64,000 nt of DNA from assembly GCA_951812755.1 (NCBI GenBank), contig OX638329.1, forward strand, positions 1-64,000, written 5' to 3'. Source of the DNA: an uncultured Latescibacterota bacterium. GTDB lineage: Bacteria; Latescibacterota; UBA2968. The position numbers were made by a program, and so were the translations under genes. The notes under the pieces were generated by a model, which saw nothing but the letters and a program-made list of their open reading frames with translations, had not been told where the DNA came from and did no database searches. How positions within the stretch are numbered: position 1 is the first letter of the stretch; each line of letters begins with the position of its first letter. Positions 45,399 to 55,026 of this stretch are shown in pieces.

Positions 45399-46664
45399 CT
45401 ACTGTTTGAGTGTATAGGTTCCCATGTGCTTGACATGATCGCAATCTTTGTCCGCACTCGTGATATCGTCCCAGGGATCGGGAGCGACGAGGCCATCGGT
45501 CTCATATACAATTTTGAATTGACCGTTCTTGCGAATTTCGCCAATCAGCACGGGCTTGTGCAAATGGTGGTTCACCGCATCCATCATCACCGTACCACCC
45601 GGACCGTCAAATGTGAGGCCGTAAAGCGCGGGACGCACAGCGTCAACATCAAAAGAACCGGCTTTTTCCACTGCCGCCTTCCAGAGATAAACACCCACAT
45701 AAGACCACACGATGGGATCATCGGTAACGCGCCTGGCACCACCGGGCAACCCGTTTGCCGCACAGTAATCCTTAAACTTCTTCACAAACGCGCGATTTCC
45801 CGCAACGGGAATAGATTGGAAATAATTCCAGGCAGCCAGATGACCGACGAGAAACTCCGTATCCATCGAGCGCAATTCATCTTCAGCAACGGAAAATGCC
45901 ATAATCGGACACATTGCCGATGTGAGACCCTGATTGGCGAATTCCTTGTAGAACGGAACATTGGAGTCGCCATTGATAGTCGATAAAACAGCGGCGTCGC
46001 CATTGGCGGCAAAGCGTTTGATCTTCTGGACTATGGTCTGATAGTCCTGATGGTGAAAGGGCGTATATTCTTCCATAATATTTTCTTCGGGCACGCCCTT
46101 GTGCAGCAGGAAAGCGCGGAGAATCTTATTCGCAGTACGCGGGAAAACATAGTCCGTACCCAGCAAATAAAACTTCTTATAACTGCCACCCTCTTCACTC
46201 ATCAGATATTCCGCAGCGGGAATCAACTGCTGGTTGGGCGTAGCACCCGTATAAATAATATTGCGAGAACACTCTTCCCCTTCGTATTGAACGGGATAAA
46301 AGAGCAAACCATTACTCTCTTCAAAAACCGGCAAAACAGACTTGCGCGAAACCGAAGTCCAGCAACCAAAAGTCACGGCGACCTTCTCTTCCCGAAGCAA
46401 CGATTTGGCTTTCTCGGCAAACAGATCCCAATCCGATGCCGGATCGACAACCACGGGTTCAATCTTCTTCCCCAGCACACCACCACTGGCATTGATTTCC
46501 TCAACAGCCATAAGCACGACATCGCGCAGTGAAACCTCAGAGATAGCCATGGTCCCGCTCAGAGAGTGCAATACGCCGAGTTTAACAGCCTCCTCTGCGT
46601 GAACACTAAGACCTGTGGTGCATAGCAATGCAGCAGCAAACAACACATTCATAAACTTTTTCAT
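45399..46664 (-). CDS. urtA: Urea ABC transporter substrate-binding protein UrtA
   Basis: The protein has 421 aa: a signal peptide (about 1-23), then the LivJ-type type I binding fold. Family signatures: LGVLHSLSGTMAISE, FGCWTSVSRKSVLPVFEE, FYPVQYEGEE and SPVIRxxYxx-like DDPIVWSYVGVYLWK. It captures urea in the periplasm. It is the first gene of the leftward urea operon; ATGGAGGAATCAAACGT precedes the ATG at 46664. Confidence 0.95.
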   Translation of the reverse strand: MKKFMNVLFAAALLCTTGLSVHAEEAVKLGVLHSLSGTMAISEVSLRDVVLMAVEEINASGGVLGKKIEPVVVDPASDWDLFAEKAKSLLREEKVAVTFGCWTSVSRKSVLPVFEESNGLLFYPVQYEGEECSRNIIYTGATPNQQLIPAAEYLMSEEGGSYKKFYLLGTDYVFPRTANKILRAFLLHKGVPEENIMEEYTPFHHQDYQTIVQKIKRFAANGDAAVLSTINGDSNVPFYKEFANQGLTSAMCPIMAFSVAEDELRSMDTEFLVGHLAAWNYFQSIPVAGNRAFVKKFKDYCAANGLPGGARRVTDDPIVWSYVGVYLWKAAVEKAGSFDVDAVRPALYGLTFDGPGGTVMMDAVNHHLHKPVLIGEIRKNGQFKIVYETDGLVAPDPWDDITSADKDCDHVKHMGTYTLKQ

Positions 46665-46835
46665 ACGTTTGATTCCTCCATGTGTGTAGTTCCTCGAAAA
46701 GACAAAATCTTTTTAACAAATGGGTTAGCCAACAAAAGCCTCCTTTCAACAAGGCAATACCCGGTATGGATCGCGGCACATACAGTTTTACCCCGCCGCA
46801 ATACCCAATGATCGCGACGGGGTAAAAACTACAGT
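46665..46835. other. Upstream region of urtA
   Basis: Carries the ribosome site of urtA and an inverted-repeat-rich stretch near 46765-46825 (gcggc ... gccgc). No clear -10/-35 or sigma-54 site was found. Confidence 0.35.
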
Positions 46836-46895
46836 CAAATTATTTCAGAAAGATTAAACAGAGATAAACTCGGTGTTTCCTTATTTTTTTATTTT
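46836..46895. repeat. 60-bp direct repeat, left copy
   Basis: caaattatttcagaaagatt ... ttatttttttatttt. 57 of 60 bases match 53297-53356, same orientation. It lies 18 bp beyond the haloperoxidase-like gene's stop codon. Confidence 0.75.
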
Positions 46896-46912
46896 GAACT
46901 AAAAGCGATTCA

Positions 46913-49693
46913 CTATTCCCCGAAGGCGTTGACGAAGATCAGAAAATCCTCAATCCCAATCTCGCCATCGCCATCCAGATCGTATTTTTCATCATACTGC
47001 GCCTGGCCTTCTCGGGCACCAAACGCCTCGACAAAGAGCAAAAAGTCGGAGATACCAACAATCCCATTGCCGTCAAAGTCCGCAGAAGGAGGAACAGCCA
47101 CTCTCAGGGCAATATTCAGATCCACGGGTAGTATCTCGGCGTATTCCTCTCCCACAACTCTCACCTGCATCAGACGTATGTCTGTACCCGAAAACGCCTC
47201 TGTGGTGCGAAAGCGAATGGTGCCCATCAGACCACCATCAACTATTGGAGTGCTCTCCGATAACGTCATCCCTATACTCACAAAATCCTTTCCAACAAGG
47301 GTCGAGGTGCCAGATAAGACACGCTCCCTGTTAAATCCTTCATAAACCACCTGCGTCGCATCGTATTCAAAGCGCAAAGAAAAATTATCTATAGCTTGAA
47401 AATACGTGCCAAAAATCTGGATAGGGATAACGCGATGGGGAAGAACATCGAGAAAGGACAGGGACTGATCCGCTTCAGCATCATCCACATCCAGAGAGAC
47501 GGCGGGGAAGGCCGTCCGACCAATACCCACGGGTGACCAATCGCCATCGCCTGTCGCATTGCTCCCCCGCACCTGCACCACGTATGCGGTATTGGGCCTT
47601 AGCCCGGTGATGGTCGCACTCGTCCCGGTCACATCTTGTGGACCGTCCGTAAAGACCAGAGTGTCGCCCTGTCGATAGCGCAGATCGTAACTCGTGATCG
47701 CCGTGGGAAGTGCCTCCCAATTCACCGTTACACTAATCGCCGATGACCCCGTCACCAGAGGCGTTTCAGGTGCCCAGGGTAGCGGCTGACCAAAATACTC
47801 TTCTGCCAGCGCAAAGGCATCCTCGCCAATGTGGGCACCGATGATACGCGCGGGGATATCATCTACAGGTGGATGGATGCCGCCCCAAAGACGCGAGAGA
47901 GAGCTCTGATCAGAGGCGTCCTGGTACGTAGCCCATTGCAGCACCACATCCACACTGGGACCTTCCTCAAAAACGAGAAAGCGATTGCGCTGGATGCGAA
48001 ACTCGCCCATTCCCCCCGGGAAAAACGGATCGCCGGTGAGCAAAGTCAAAACTTTGGCACCGGCATTGGAGAAGACCGAATGCCCCGAGACATAGCCAGC
48101 AAAAGGAGGCGTGACAAAATTGGACCGCTGATACGGCCACCAATTCTCTGCCAATACCCAGCCCACACCCGCGATATCAGTCGCCGTATCCGTGACATAA
48201 TCCGGCCCGCGCCAGGCCTTCAATTTGATTTTGTCGATATGCTCGCCGTATGTGCCAGCGAGGCGATCGCCGGCTTTGACCAACTCAATATAACCATCCA
48301 CGAGCGGCAGACCAGCCGGATCATAGCGCGGCAGATCCGGATCGCTGCTCTGACCGCGATCAGCCAGCCAGCGAATGGCCGAAATGGGACGAACATAGTC
48401 GTACCAGGACTTTATGCTCCACGCACTCACTGCGGCATCGTGCATAGCACCCCCTATAGCCAGATATGCCTTTACATCCCATTCGAGATCGTCGAGAATC
48501 GGTCCCTGTCCCTTGAAACGCTTCTCAAAAAGCGGGTGGTCGCTGACATAGTTGAGAATGTCGAACCAATGGCCCGGCGGCGTCTCGGTATTTGGACCAT
48601 CAGCCCAAAATTCAGCCAGCACCCGGGCGTAGTCAGCCCGCGGCACCCACTGGTCTTCATAGGGCTGCCCGGTGTGGGGATTGATCGAATGGCCCTGGCT
48701 GGCGTCACCGCCATCGAAAAAATTGTAGTACTCTTTGTACTCACTCAGGGTCTGGGGCATTTTGGGGGCATTGCCGATAGCACCGGGCGAAATATTCCAC
48801 AGGACGCCATCTGCCGGGTCGAGATGGGATGACCAGAGCGCGACGAGGGCAAAACCCCATTGATATTCTTCGGACGACATTCTCACTCCGGCGCGGTCGA
48901 GGTCCTCCTGCTGAATATTTATGTGGGGCGGAGGTCCCGGATCGTGGTAAACCGGATAGTTGTCGCCATCCCGTTGGTACATCGTCATATCCTCTTCGCC
49001 GAGGGCAAAGGGCATCATAGAACCCCATTCAGGTGTGAGAAAATCGTCGTATTCCCCAAGTTTAAGGGGCTGCCAGAAATTGGGATCGATAAGGCCGTTG
49101 TGCCCCGGCAAGGAGGGGTCTAAAGACGGATTGAGCGGGGTGTAATAGTGGCTGCGGTAGGAATCTTGTTCATTGGCACCGTCCTGCAAGCCGAACTGAA
49201 TCAATTGCTGGGCGATATAGTTGCCCAGTGCCGCGGGGTTGCCTTCGGTGTAGTCTGTGGCGGTAAAATTCGGATCGTATCCCAGTTGTGTCATAAGCGT
49301 GCCGATGCGATTGAACGTCGTCGCCGCGTTAGGCGAATAGGCAAATCGGTGTTCTATGAGGCGATAAGCCGCATAGCTCATGGCCTGTCGGCGGGCCTCC
49401 TCAATGTCATCGGGACGGGGCACACCGTCAAAGGGAACAGTAAAACCATTGACAGTTTTACCCAGCAGATAAGTCTGTTCGGGTCCATCGCCGTACACCG
49501 CCCATGCATCGTACAACGCGATACTGGTGTGGAAGAGATTGCGAGCCTGGATTGTGGGAAAAGCTTTATCATTGCTAATCGCCGTCAAAAGAGCATCGTT
49601 CCACTGCCGCGCCACCGAGTGCTGGGCAAGAGTTGGAGGGGCGGACAGTACGAGAAATGTGAAGAGCGCACAGATGAAAAGCTTTTTATACAT
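46913..49693 (-). CDS. Secreted PAP2/vanadium-haloperoxidase-type enzyme with FN3, cohesin-like and dockerin-like modules
   Basis: The protein has 926 aa. I chose the ATG at 49693 (GGAGGGAGATA upstream; MYKKLFICALFTFLVLSAPP signal peptide), not an upstream in-frame ATG. Catalytic PAP2 motifs: KSWYDYVRP (KX6RP, near 427), YVSGHSVFSNAG (near 536) and SRLWGGIHPPVDD (SRX5HX3D, near 600), the vanadate/phosphate-binding set of vanadium haloperoxidases and PAP2 phosphatases. Then FN3 (about 640-730), a cohesin-like domain (about 735-860) and a dockerin-like EF-hand pair (about 865-926, DFDGNGIVGISDF, DLDGDGEIGIEDF). Haloperoxidase versus phosphatase cannot be told from motifs. It has a sigma-54 promoter and lies downstream of its likely regulator. 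Confidence 0.85.
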   Translation of the reverse strand: MYKKLFICALFTFLVLSAPPTLAQHSVARQWNDALLTAISNDKAFPTIQARNLFHTSIALYDAWAVYGDGPEQTYLLGKTVNGFTVPFDGVPRPDDIEEARRQAMSYAAYRLIEHRFAYSPNAATTFNRIGTLMTQLGYDPNFTATDYTEGNPAALGNYIAQQLIQFGLQDGANEQDSYRSHYYTPLNPSLDPSLPGHNGLIDPNFWQPLKLGEYDDFLTPEWGSMMPFALGEEDMTMYQRDGDNYPVYHDPGPPPHINIQQEDLDRAGVRMSSEEYQWGFALVALWSSHLDPADGVLWNISPGAIGNAPKMPQTLSEYKEYYNFFDGGDASQGHSINPHTGQPYEDQWVPRADYARVLAEFWADGPNTETPPGHWFDILNYVSDHPLFEKRFKGQGPILDDLEWDVKAYLAIGGAMHDAAVSAWSIKSWYDYVRPISAIRWLADRGQSSDPDLPRYDPAGLPLVDGYIELVKAGDRLAGTYGEHIDKIKLKAWRGPDYVTDTATDIAGVGWVLAENWWPYQRSNFVTPPFAGYVSGHSVFSNAGAKVLTLLTGDPFFPGGMGEFRIQRNRFLVFEEGPSVDVVLQWATYQDASDQSSLSRLWGGIHPPVDDIPARIIGAHIGEDAFALAEEYFGQPLPWAPETPLVTGSSAISVTVNWEALPTAITSYDLRYRQGDTLVFTDGPQDVTGTSATITGLRPNTAYVVQVRGSNATGDGDWSPVGIGRTAFPAVSLDVDDAEADQSLSFLDVLPHRVIPIQIFGTYFQAIDNFSLRFEYDATQVVYEGFNRERVLSGTSTLVGKDFVSIGMTLSESTPIVDGGLMGTIRFRTTEAFSGTDIRLMQVRVVGEEYAEILPVDLNIALRVAVPPSADFDGNGIVGISDFLLFVEAFGAREGQAQYDEKYDLDGDGEIGIEDFLIFVNAFGE

Positions 49694-49748
49694 ATTATCT
49701 CCCTCCTGAGATAGTGTTGATGGATTTAACTGGAATCCATCTATAAAA

Positions 49749-49764
49749 AGCAATATCCGTGCCA
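49749..49764 (-). promoter_or_regulatory. Sigma-54 promoter of the haloperoxidase-type gene
   Basis: Minus strand reads TGGCACGGATATTGCT, a full match to TGGCAC-N5-TTGCW. The start would be near 49738, about 45 nt before the ATG at 49693. Confidence 0.75.
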
Positions 49765-49932
49765 ATGTGATTTTTTATAAAAATTTTATTCGTAAAGTAT
49801 TATTTTTCAATAAAGATATAGTCTTTAGTCTGTAAAAAACAAGCCAACTAAATTTTATAATTTTTGACTATATACGGACGAAAAACCGACCGGAATGATA
49901 CATAAACCAATTTATTACAGTAAGTTATATAA

Positions 49933-49972
49933 AAATAGCGATATATCGTAAAAAAACGATATATCGCTATTC
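49933..49972 (-). terminator. Twin CGATATATCG palindromes; also a long hairpin
   Basis: Each 10-bp site (49939-49948 and 49957-49966) is self-palindromic, and together they form a 16-bp inverted repeat. On the minus strand the hairpin precedes a T-rich stretch, so it may terminate the regulator transcript. Placed about 200-230 bp upstream of the sigma-54 start, the two palindromes also fit an enhancer site for the regulator. Both roles are inference. Confidence 0.5.
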
Positions 49973-49992
49973 AGAAATGATCGATACAATGT

Positions 49993-52900
49993 TCAGGGAC
50001 GCTCAATACGCAGTTTTTTGATTTTGCTATACAGAGTAGAAGGCGGTAATCCCAGCAGAACTGCTGCGCCCCGAGGACCACTTACCCGCCAGCCGGTGAT
50101 TTTGAGCACTTTGAGGATATAGCGGCGTTCAAAGTCCTGCAAAGGCACGACTTCGCGATCTTGATCTATGGTATTAATCTCAAGGTCAAGAGCGGTATGA
50201 GAACCATACAGTCCCAGATCACCCACTTCAACTTGAAAACCGCGGCACACGATAACAGCACGCTGTATCGTATGCTCCAGTTCCCGCACATTCCCAGGCC
50301 AATCGCAGGTTTGTAGCACCTCTATAACTTCTGGTGTCAAGACACCGATTTGCTTGCCCAAATGCGTTGCCATGCGATTCTTGAAAAACTCCGCTAAGTC
50401 CGGGATATCCTCCTTGCGCTCGCGCAGAGGTGGCAAATAGAGCGGAAAGACATAGATGCGATAATAGATATCCTCGCGAAACTCACCTTCATTGACCATA
50501 TCCTTCAAGTCGCGATTCGTCGCTGCCACAATCCGCGTCTGTGCCGTCAGCATCTCACTGCCTCCAACGCGCTCAAAAGTGCCTTCTTCCAGCACGCGCA
50601 ACATCCTGGCCTGTGTTTCCGGGTTCATATCTCCGACTTCATCCAGAAAGAGTGTGCCATCTTTGGCCAGTTCTATCTTGCCCAGCCTGCGAGAAACTGC
50701 GCTGGTAAAAGCCCCTTTTTCGTGACCAAACAGCTCACTATCGATCAGCATCTCAGGTAATGCTCCGCAGTTGACCTGGATAAAAGGCCCATCTCTATTG
50801 GCACTGTGTTCGTGTAATGTCCGTGCAGCCAATCCCTTGCCCACACCCGTCTCACCCAGAAGTAGCACCGTCATATCAGTGGATGCCACCTCTATGAGTT
50901 TGCTTTGAAACTGTTGCAAAGCCTTGCTCTGACCAATAAACTCATTATCCTTCTTACTGTTGAGTGGCGTAGTCAGAGCCTCAATACGCGGATCTGACTC
51001 TACTGAGATTTGCACCTGCGCTATCTCTGAATAATTGAGGTCGCGATCAATAGCTCTGACCTGAAATGTGTAGTCTCCAGGCGATAAGTTTCGATAATGT
51101 GCCCGCATCTCTCGGGTCGCTGGTTGCCAGTCGAGATCGTGTCCCTTCAGGCGATAGATGTAGAGCATGTCGCTGGGATGGGTGGAAAAACTCAGGCCCT
51201 TGTACTCGAAAATCACCTGCTGTCCCGCCGTAGATACGATGGCTTCCTCCGGATTCTCATAGTCTTGATCAGCGATCACCTGAAGCAAGCGAATCCGGGG
51301 CGGGATCTTTTGTTGCCGATAGCGCACCAGAGAATGTTGGGCTGTACCAAAATAGAAGTTTCCATCGCTATCTTCGAGTATTTTGAGAACCGATCCTATA
51401 TGGGGTGACTTGATGGTCTGAAAAATCTGACCATCGTAGTGAGCCACACCTCCGTCTGTGCCAACCCAGAGATGGCCTCGTCGATCTTCAAGCAAGCAAC
51501 GGATGCGGTTGCTCGGCAACCCGTCTTCAGTCGTGAAGATCTGGAAGGTGCTGCCATCAAAGCAGCAAAGCCCCCCCTTGGTGGCGACCCACAGGTTGCC
51601 AGTGCGATCTAACAGCAAGTCAACGACCTGGTCGTCTATCAACCCATCTTCAACATCATAAAATTTAAGCCCATCTTCGGGATGCCAATGCGCGAAACCT
51701 TTGTCATTGGCAGAGAAATTCTGGTGATAAAGATGAAAATAAAACTCGCCATTGTGCCCGGCAATCACAGTGCCGGTGCGGCTAAAAGGATCTTTTTTCT
51801 CGTTATTCTCAAAAATGGTTTGGAACGCCTCGCCTCGCTGGTAAGCGATTTTCAATGCGCTGGTAAAAAGGTAGCTTCTCCTTGTTTTTATTTCGTTTTT
51901 CCAATGTCCAAAAATGAATTGCCCTTGCGAATCCTGGGTAATTGTACTGATACTACTTTTGCCTAAACCTGCGGTTGTATGCATTTTTTTTATTTTCTGC
52001 CCATCGTAGCGGAACAGGCCCTGGACGCCGCCATACCACAAATACCCCTCCTGGTCCTCATAGATAGCGAAACAGTTGTTGATATCAGAGCCATCCTCAG
52101 TGCCTACAAAGGCAAAGTTTTCGCCATCAAAGCGAAAAATGCTTTTCTCAAGACGGCTGAGGAAAGGAGTGGCATATCCGACCCATATATCACCTCGCCG
52201 GTCTTGCACGATCTGTGAGATTTCACACACTTCTCTGGATAATTCCGCACTCAGGTCAAAAACGCTGGTACTATGTGCATCGTAGAGCGCGATACCGCCC
52301 CATGTGGCAAACCAGTACTGATGCTCGCGATCCTGGAACACGGCTTTGACTGCGGGATGGGGCAACCCATCGGTAGGGGTAAACCTGCTGAATCCGTCCC
52401 CATCCTGATAGAGCACCCCTTCTGAAGTACAAAACCACATCCGACCTGTACTGTCGCACTGAATTTTGCGCAGTGTCCCACTCAAATCTACCTGAACAGG
52501 CTGGAAGTTGCCATCTGCATAGCACCAGAGTTTGTTTTCGTATCCGCGATAACCGATCCAAACATGGCCGGTAGAGTTCTGCCCCACTACATAGCTTTTC
52601 GAGAGTCGAGGGAAACCATCTTCCTCTTCATAGCGATAAAAGGATGTGCCATCGAAGCGTATGAGGTAGTCAAAGCCAAACCACATCTGGCCTTGTGGAT
52701 CCTGAGCAATACCCCGACACTGGTTGAGCCACTGAGGAGAAGGAGGCTGCTCATAATCTTGCAGGTAGAGCGGCATCAGGTCGTGAAACACAGTGCCGTC
52801 GTAATATCCCAGAGTGCGGTGCCCACCACACCATATATGCCCTTCATTGTCTTCGTAGATGAACTGCACAGGTCGGCCCGCGATCCCCTCGTCATCCAAA

Positions 52901-53187
52901 TGGTGAAAATCTGTCCCATCGTACCAGCAGACGCCATTTAATGTGCCAAACCACAACCGATTCTGGCTGTCCTTTTGAATAAAATAAACGCGGTCACTAA
53001 CAAGACCGTCCTGTTTGGTAAAATTCTGGAACTCGTCTCCATCGAAGCGACTAACACCGTTATCCCAGGTGGCGAACCAGAGATAACCTTCACTATCCTC
53101 GACAATGTGTTCAACGCGCATCCCGGCCAGCCCATCAGCCATAGAATAAGTTCGCCAGATACCTTTTCGATTAAATGAATTGATCAT
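49993..53187 (-). CDS. Propeller-sensor sigma-54 activator (Reg_prop/Y_Y_Y/AAA+/Fis-HTH)
   Basis: The protein has 1064 aa with no signal peptide or membrane helix. Two-component-type propeller repeats (about 1-640) recur as DSQGxxWFGT / DGLxSNRI motifs, then Y_Y_Y (about 665-733). The sigma-54 activation domain (about 745-985) has Walker [15 protein letters not shown] (near 779), [13 protein letters not shown] (near 820-826) and Walker [15 protein letters not shown] Fis-type HTH ends the protein (about 1015-1060, [20 protein letters not shown]). Related sensors normally couple propeller and Y_Y_Y to a histidine kinase across the membrane; here they are fused directly to an enhancer-binding protein. 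The sigma-54 loop is GAFTSA instead of GAFTGA. Likely a cytoplasmic one-component activator of the gene at 46913. Confidence 0.85.
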   Translation of the reverse strand: MINSFNRKGIWRTYSMADGLAGMRVEHIVEDSEGYLWFATWDNGVSRFDGDEFQNFTKQDGLVSDRVYFIQKDSQNRLWFGTLNGVCWYDGTDFHHLDDEGIAGRPVQFIYEDNEGHIWCGGHRTLGYYDGTVFHDLMPLYLQDYEQPPSPQWLNQCRGIAQDPQGQMWFGFDYLIRFDGTSFYRYEEEDGFPRLSKSYVVGQNSTGHVWIGYRGYENKLWCYADGNFQPVQVDLSGTLRKIQCDSTGRMWFCTSEGVLYQDGDGFSRFTPTDGLPHPAVKAVFQDREHQYWFATWGGIALYDAHSTSVFDLSAELSREVCEISQIVQDRRGDIWVGYATPFLSRLEKSIFRFDGENFAFVGTEDGSDINNCFAIYEDQEGYLWYGGVQGLFRYDGQKIKKMHTTAGLGKSSISTITQDSQGQFIFGHWKNEIKTRRSYLFTSALKIAYQRGEAFQTIFENNEKKDPFSRTGTVIAGHNGEFYFHLYHQNFSANDKGFAHWHPEDGLKFYDVEDGLIDDQVVDLLLDRTGNLWVATKGGLCCFDGSTFQIFTTEDGLPSNRIRCLLEDRRGHLWVGTDGGVAHYDGQIFQTIKSPHIGSVLKILEDSDGNFYFGTAQHSLVRYRQQKIPPRIRLLQVIADQDYENPEEAIVSTAGQQVIFEYKGLSFSTHPSDMLYIYRLKGHDLDWQPATREMRAHYRNLSPGDYTFQVRAIDRDLNYSEIAQVQISVESDPRIEALTTPLNSKKDNEFIGQSKALQQFQSKLIEVASTDMTVLLLGETGVGKGLAARTLHEHSANRDGPFIQVNCGALPEMLIDSELFGHEKGAFTSAVSRRLGKIELAKDGTLFLDEVGDMNPETQARMLRVLEEGTFERVGGSEMLTAQTRIVAATNRDLKDMVNEGEFREDIYYRIYVFPLYLPPLRERKEDIPDLAEFFKNRMATHLGKQIGVLTPEVIEVLQTCDWPGNVRELEHTIQRAVIVCRGFQVEVGDLGLYGSHTALDLEINTIDQDREVVPLQDFERRYILKVLKITGWRVSGPRGAAVLLGLPPSTLYSKIKKLRIERP

Positions 53188-53480
53188 AGGTAAGGAACCT
53201 CAATGATTGCAGCTAAACATACGTTTATTTAAAATAAAAAAAGTAAATATATGTATTGGACTTGACCGAAAAAACTTAACTTCATTAAGTAAAAGCCAAA
53301 TTATTTCAGAAAGATTAAACAGAGATAAACTCGATATTTCTTTATTTTTTTATTTTTAGCTGAAATTTTAAGACAGCACCTTTTTTCAACGTGGATTTTC
53401 TGCTGTATTTCGAATATCTTAGAACATGGCCGTTGACAACCGCACTTCTTTATTAATACCATTAAATCAATGAGGTTTGC
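53188..53480. other. Divergent intergenic region
   Basis: Contains the right 60-bp repeat (53297-53356) and AT-rich sequence between the regulator and the rightward CoA-binding gene. No clear promoter was assigned. Confidence 0.4.
53297..53356. repeat. 60-bp direct repeat, right copy
   Basis: Matches 46836-46895 with three differences. It lies about 110 bp upstream of the regulator start, so the pair encloses exactly the regulator and enzyme genes. Confidence 0.75.
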
Positions 53481-53888
53481 ATGACAACTACAGAACGAAT
53501 CGATGATTTTCTCAAAGGAAAAGCATTCGGCGTTGTCGGCGCATCGCGAGACCGGGAAAAATACGGCAACAAGATCTTGCGGTGTTATCTACAGCACGGA
53601 CTGACGGCTTATCCCATCAATCCCAAAGAGACAGAGATTGAAGGACAACCCTGTTTTTCCGATCTAAACTCACTTCCCGAACCGATTCACGGCATCTCCA
53701 TCATCACACCACCCCCCGTGACAGAAACCATAATTCCTCAAGCTCACGAAGCGGGCATTCAACATGTGTGGATGCAACCCGGTGCCGAGAGCGCAAAGGC
53801 GATAGCGACAGGAGAAGAATTGGGACTCTCAGTTATCGGCGATGGGTCGTGTCTGCTCGTTGTATTGGGCTATCGAGAAGATGGGTAA
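53481..53888 (+). CDS. CoA-binding (YccU-like) Rossmann protein
   Basis: The protein has 135 aa. The small CoA_binding family is recognised by FGVVGASRDREKYGNKI, NPKETEIEGQPCF and HVWMQPGAES. The role is generally unclear. The next gene starts 8 bp before its stop, so the three genes to 55958 form a tight operon. Confidence 0.8.
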   Translation: MTTTERIDDFLKGKAFGVVGASRDREKYGNKILRCYLQHGLTAYPINPKETEIEGQPCFSDLNSLPEPIHGISIITPPPVTETIIPQAHEAGIQHVWMQPGAESAKAIATGEELGLSVIGDGSCLLVVLGYREDG

Positions 53889-55026
53889 AAAGATGAAACT
53901 TTTTTTAATTTTTTATTTTTTCGCTATTGGGCTGTGTCAAGCCAATGACAGGATTGAGGCAGCCAAGGCGCAGACATATCAAGCCATTGATCTACACCCA
54001 TTGAGAGATGGGATGAGTCACTGGCGCAAGCGATATGGACGCGACCGCAACGACCCGATGTACGATCCCTCGCAGATTGTCCATATTGCCGAGAACATGC
54101 TCACTTACCAGAACGCGGATGGTGGCTGGCCCAACAATGTAGATTGGCAGGCGCAGATCGACCCCGATACAGTCAGAGCGATCAAAGGCGAACGGCGGAT
54201 GGTCAGCACATTTGACAATCACAACACGTACTCACAGATCGATTATCTGGCAAAGGTGTACATCGCGACTGACCTGGCGCGGTATCGCAATGCAGTCGAA
54301 AGGGGTCTGGACTATATATTTCGCGAGCAACACCCCACGGGCGGATGGCGCGGTTGGGATGTAGATGCCATTACTTATAATGACGGCGTAATGATTGGCA
54401 TAATGACCCTGTTGAAAGATATCGCAGACCGCAAGCCTCAGTTTTCATGGATAAACGATGAACTGCACGCCAAAGCCAAAGCCGCACTGGATCGAGCGAT
54501 TGATATAACCCTGAAATGTCAGATTGTCGTCGAAGGCAAAAAAACGGGATGGTGTCAGCAACACGATCATATAACTTATGAACCCATAAAAGCGCGCACC
54601 TATGAATTGCCGTCCATTACAGCGGGACAAACAGCGCATATCGTGCGTTTTTTAATGGCTATTGAAGACCCGAGTGCCGAGATAGTCGATGCAATTGAAA
54701 GTGCGGTGCAATGGTTTCAAGAGGCAAAGATAGAAGGCATTCGACTAAAGCGCGTTGAAATAGACCCCACGCGCTTCAGAAATCACACAGCAACCACAGA
54801 CCTCGTCGTTGTCAAAGACCCGGACGCACCGCCTCTGTGGGCGCGCTTTCACGAAATTGGCACAAACCGCCCCTTTATGGCGAACCGGGATGGCAACAAA
54901 GTCTATTCTCTATCAGAGGTCGCACTGGAAAGACGCACCGGATATGCATGGTATGGCTACTGGCCCGCGCGAATTTTGGAAAAAAATTATCCCATGTGGA
55001 AAAACAAAAACAGGAGACAAAAATGA
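53881..55026 (+). CDS. Secreted PL10-like pectate lyase
   Basis: The protein has 381 aa with start at 53881 (or 53893). Signal peptide MGKKMKLFLIFYFFAIGLCQ. The alpha/alpha-barrel features of PL10 are visible: YQNADGGWPNNVDW, STFDNHNTYSQIDYLAKVY, GWCQQHDHIT. It would cleave polygalacturonate by beta-elimination outside the cytoplasm. It overlaps the preceding gene and shares ATGA with the next. Confidence 0.8.
   Translation: MGKKMKLFLIFYFFAIGLCQANDRIEAAKAQTYQAIDLHPLRDGMSHWRKRYGRDRNDPMYDPSQIVHIAENMLTYQNADGGWPNNVDWQAQIDPDTVRAIKGERRMVSTFDNHNTYSQIDYLAKVYIATDLARYRNAVERGLDYIFREQHPTGGWRGWDVDAITYNDGVMIGIMTLLKDIADRKPQFSWINDELHAKAKAALDRAIDITLKCQIVVEGKKTGWCQQHDHITYEPIKARTYELPSITAGQTAHIVRFLMAIEDPSAEIVDAIESAVQWFQEAKIEGIRLKRVEIDPTRFRNHTATTDLVVVKDPDAPPLWARFHEIGTNRPFMANRDGNKVYSLSEVALERRTGYAWYGYWPARILEKNYPMWKNKNRRQK

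Larger units (their letters stand above)
49694..49992. other. Intergenic region between regulator and enzyme
   Basis: Holds the sigma-54 promoter (49749-49764) and twin CGATATATCG palindromes (49939-49966); the remainder is AT-rich without a gene. Confidence 0.5.
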
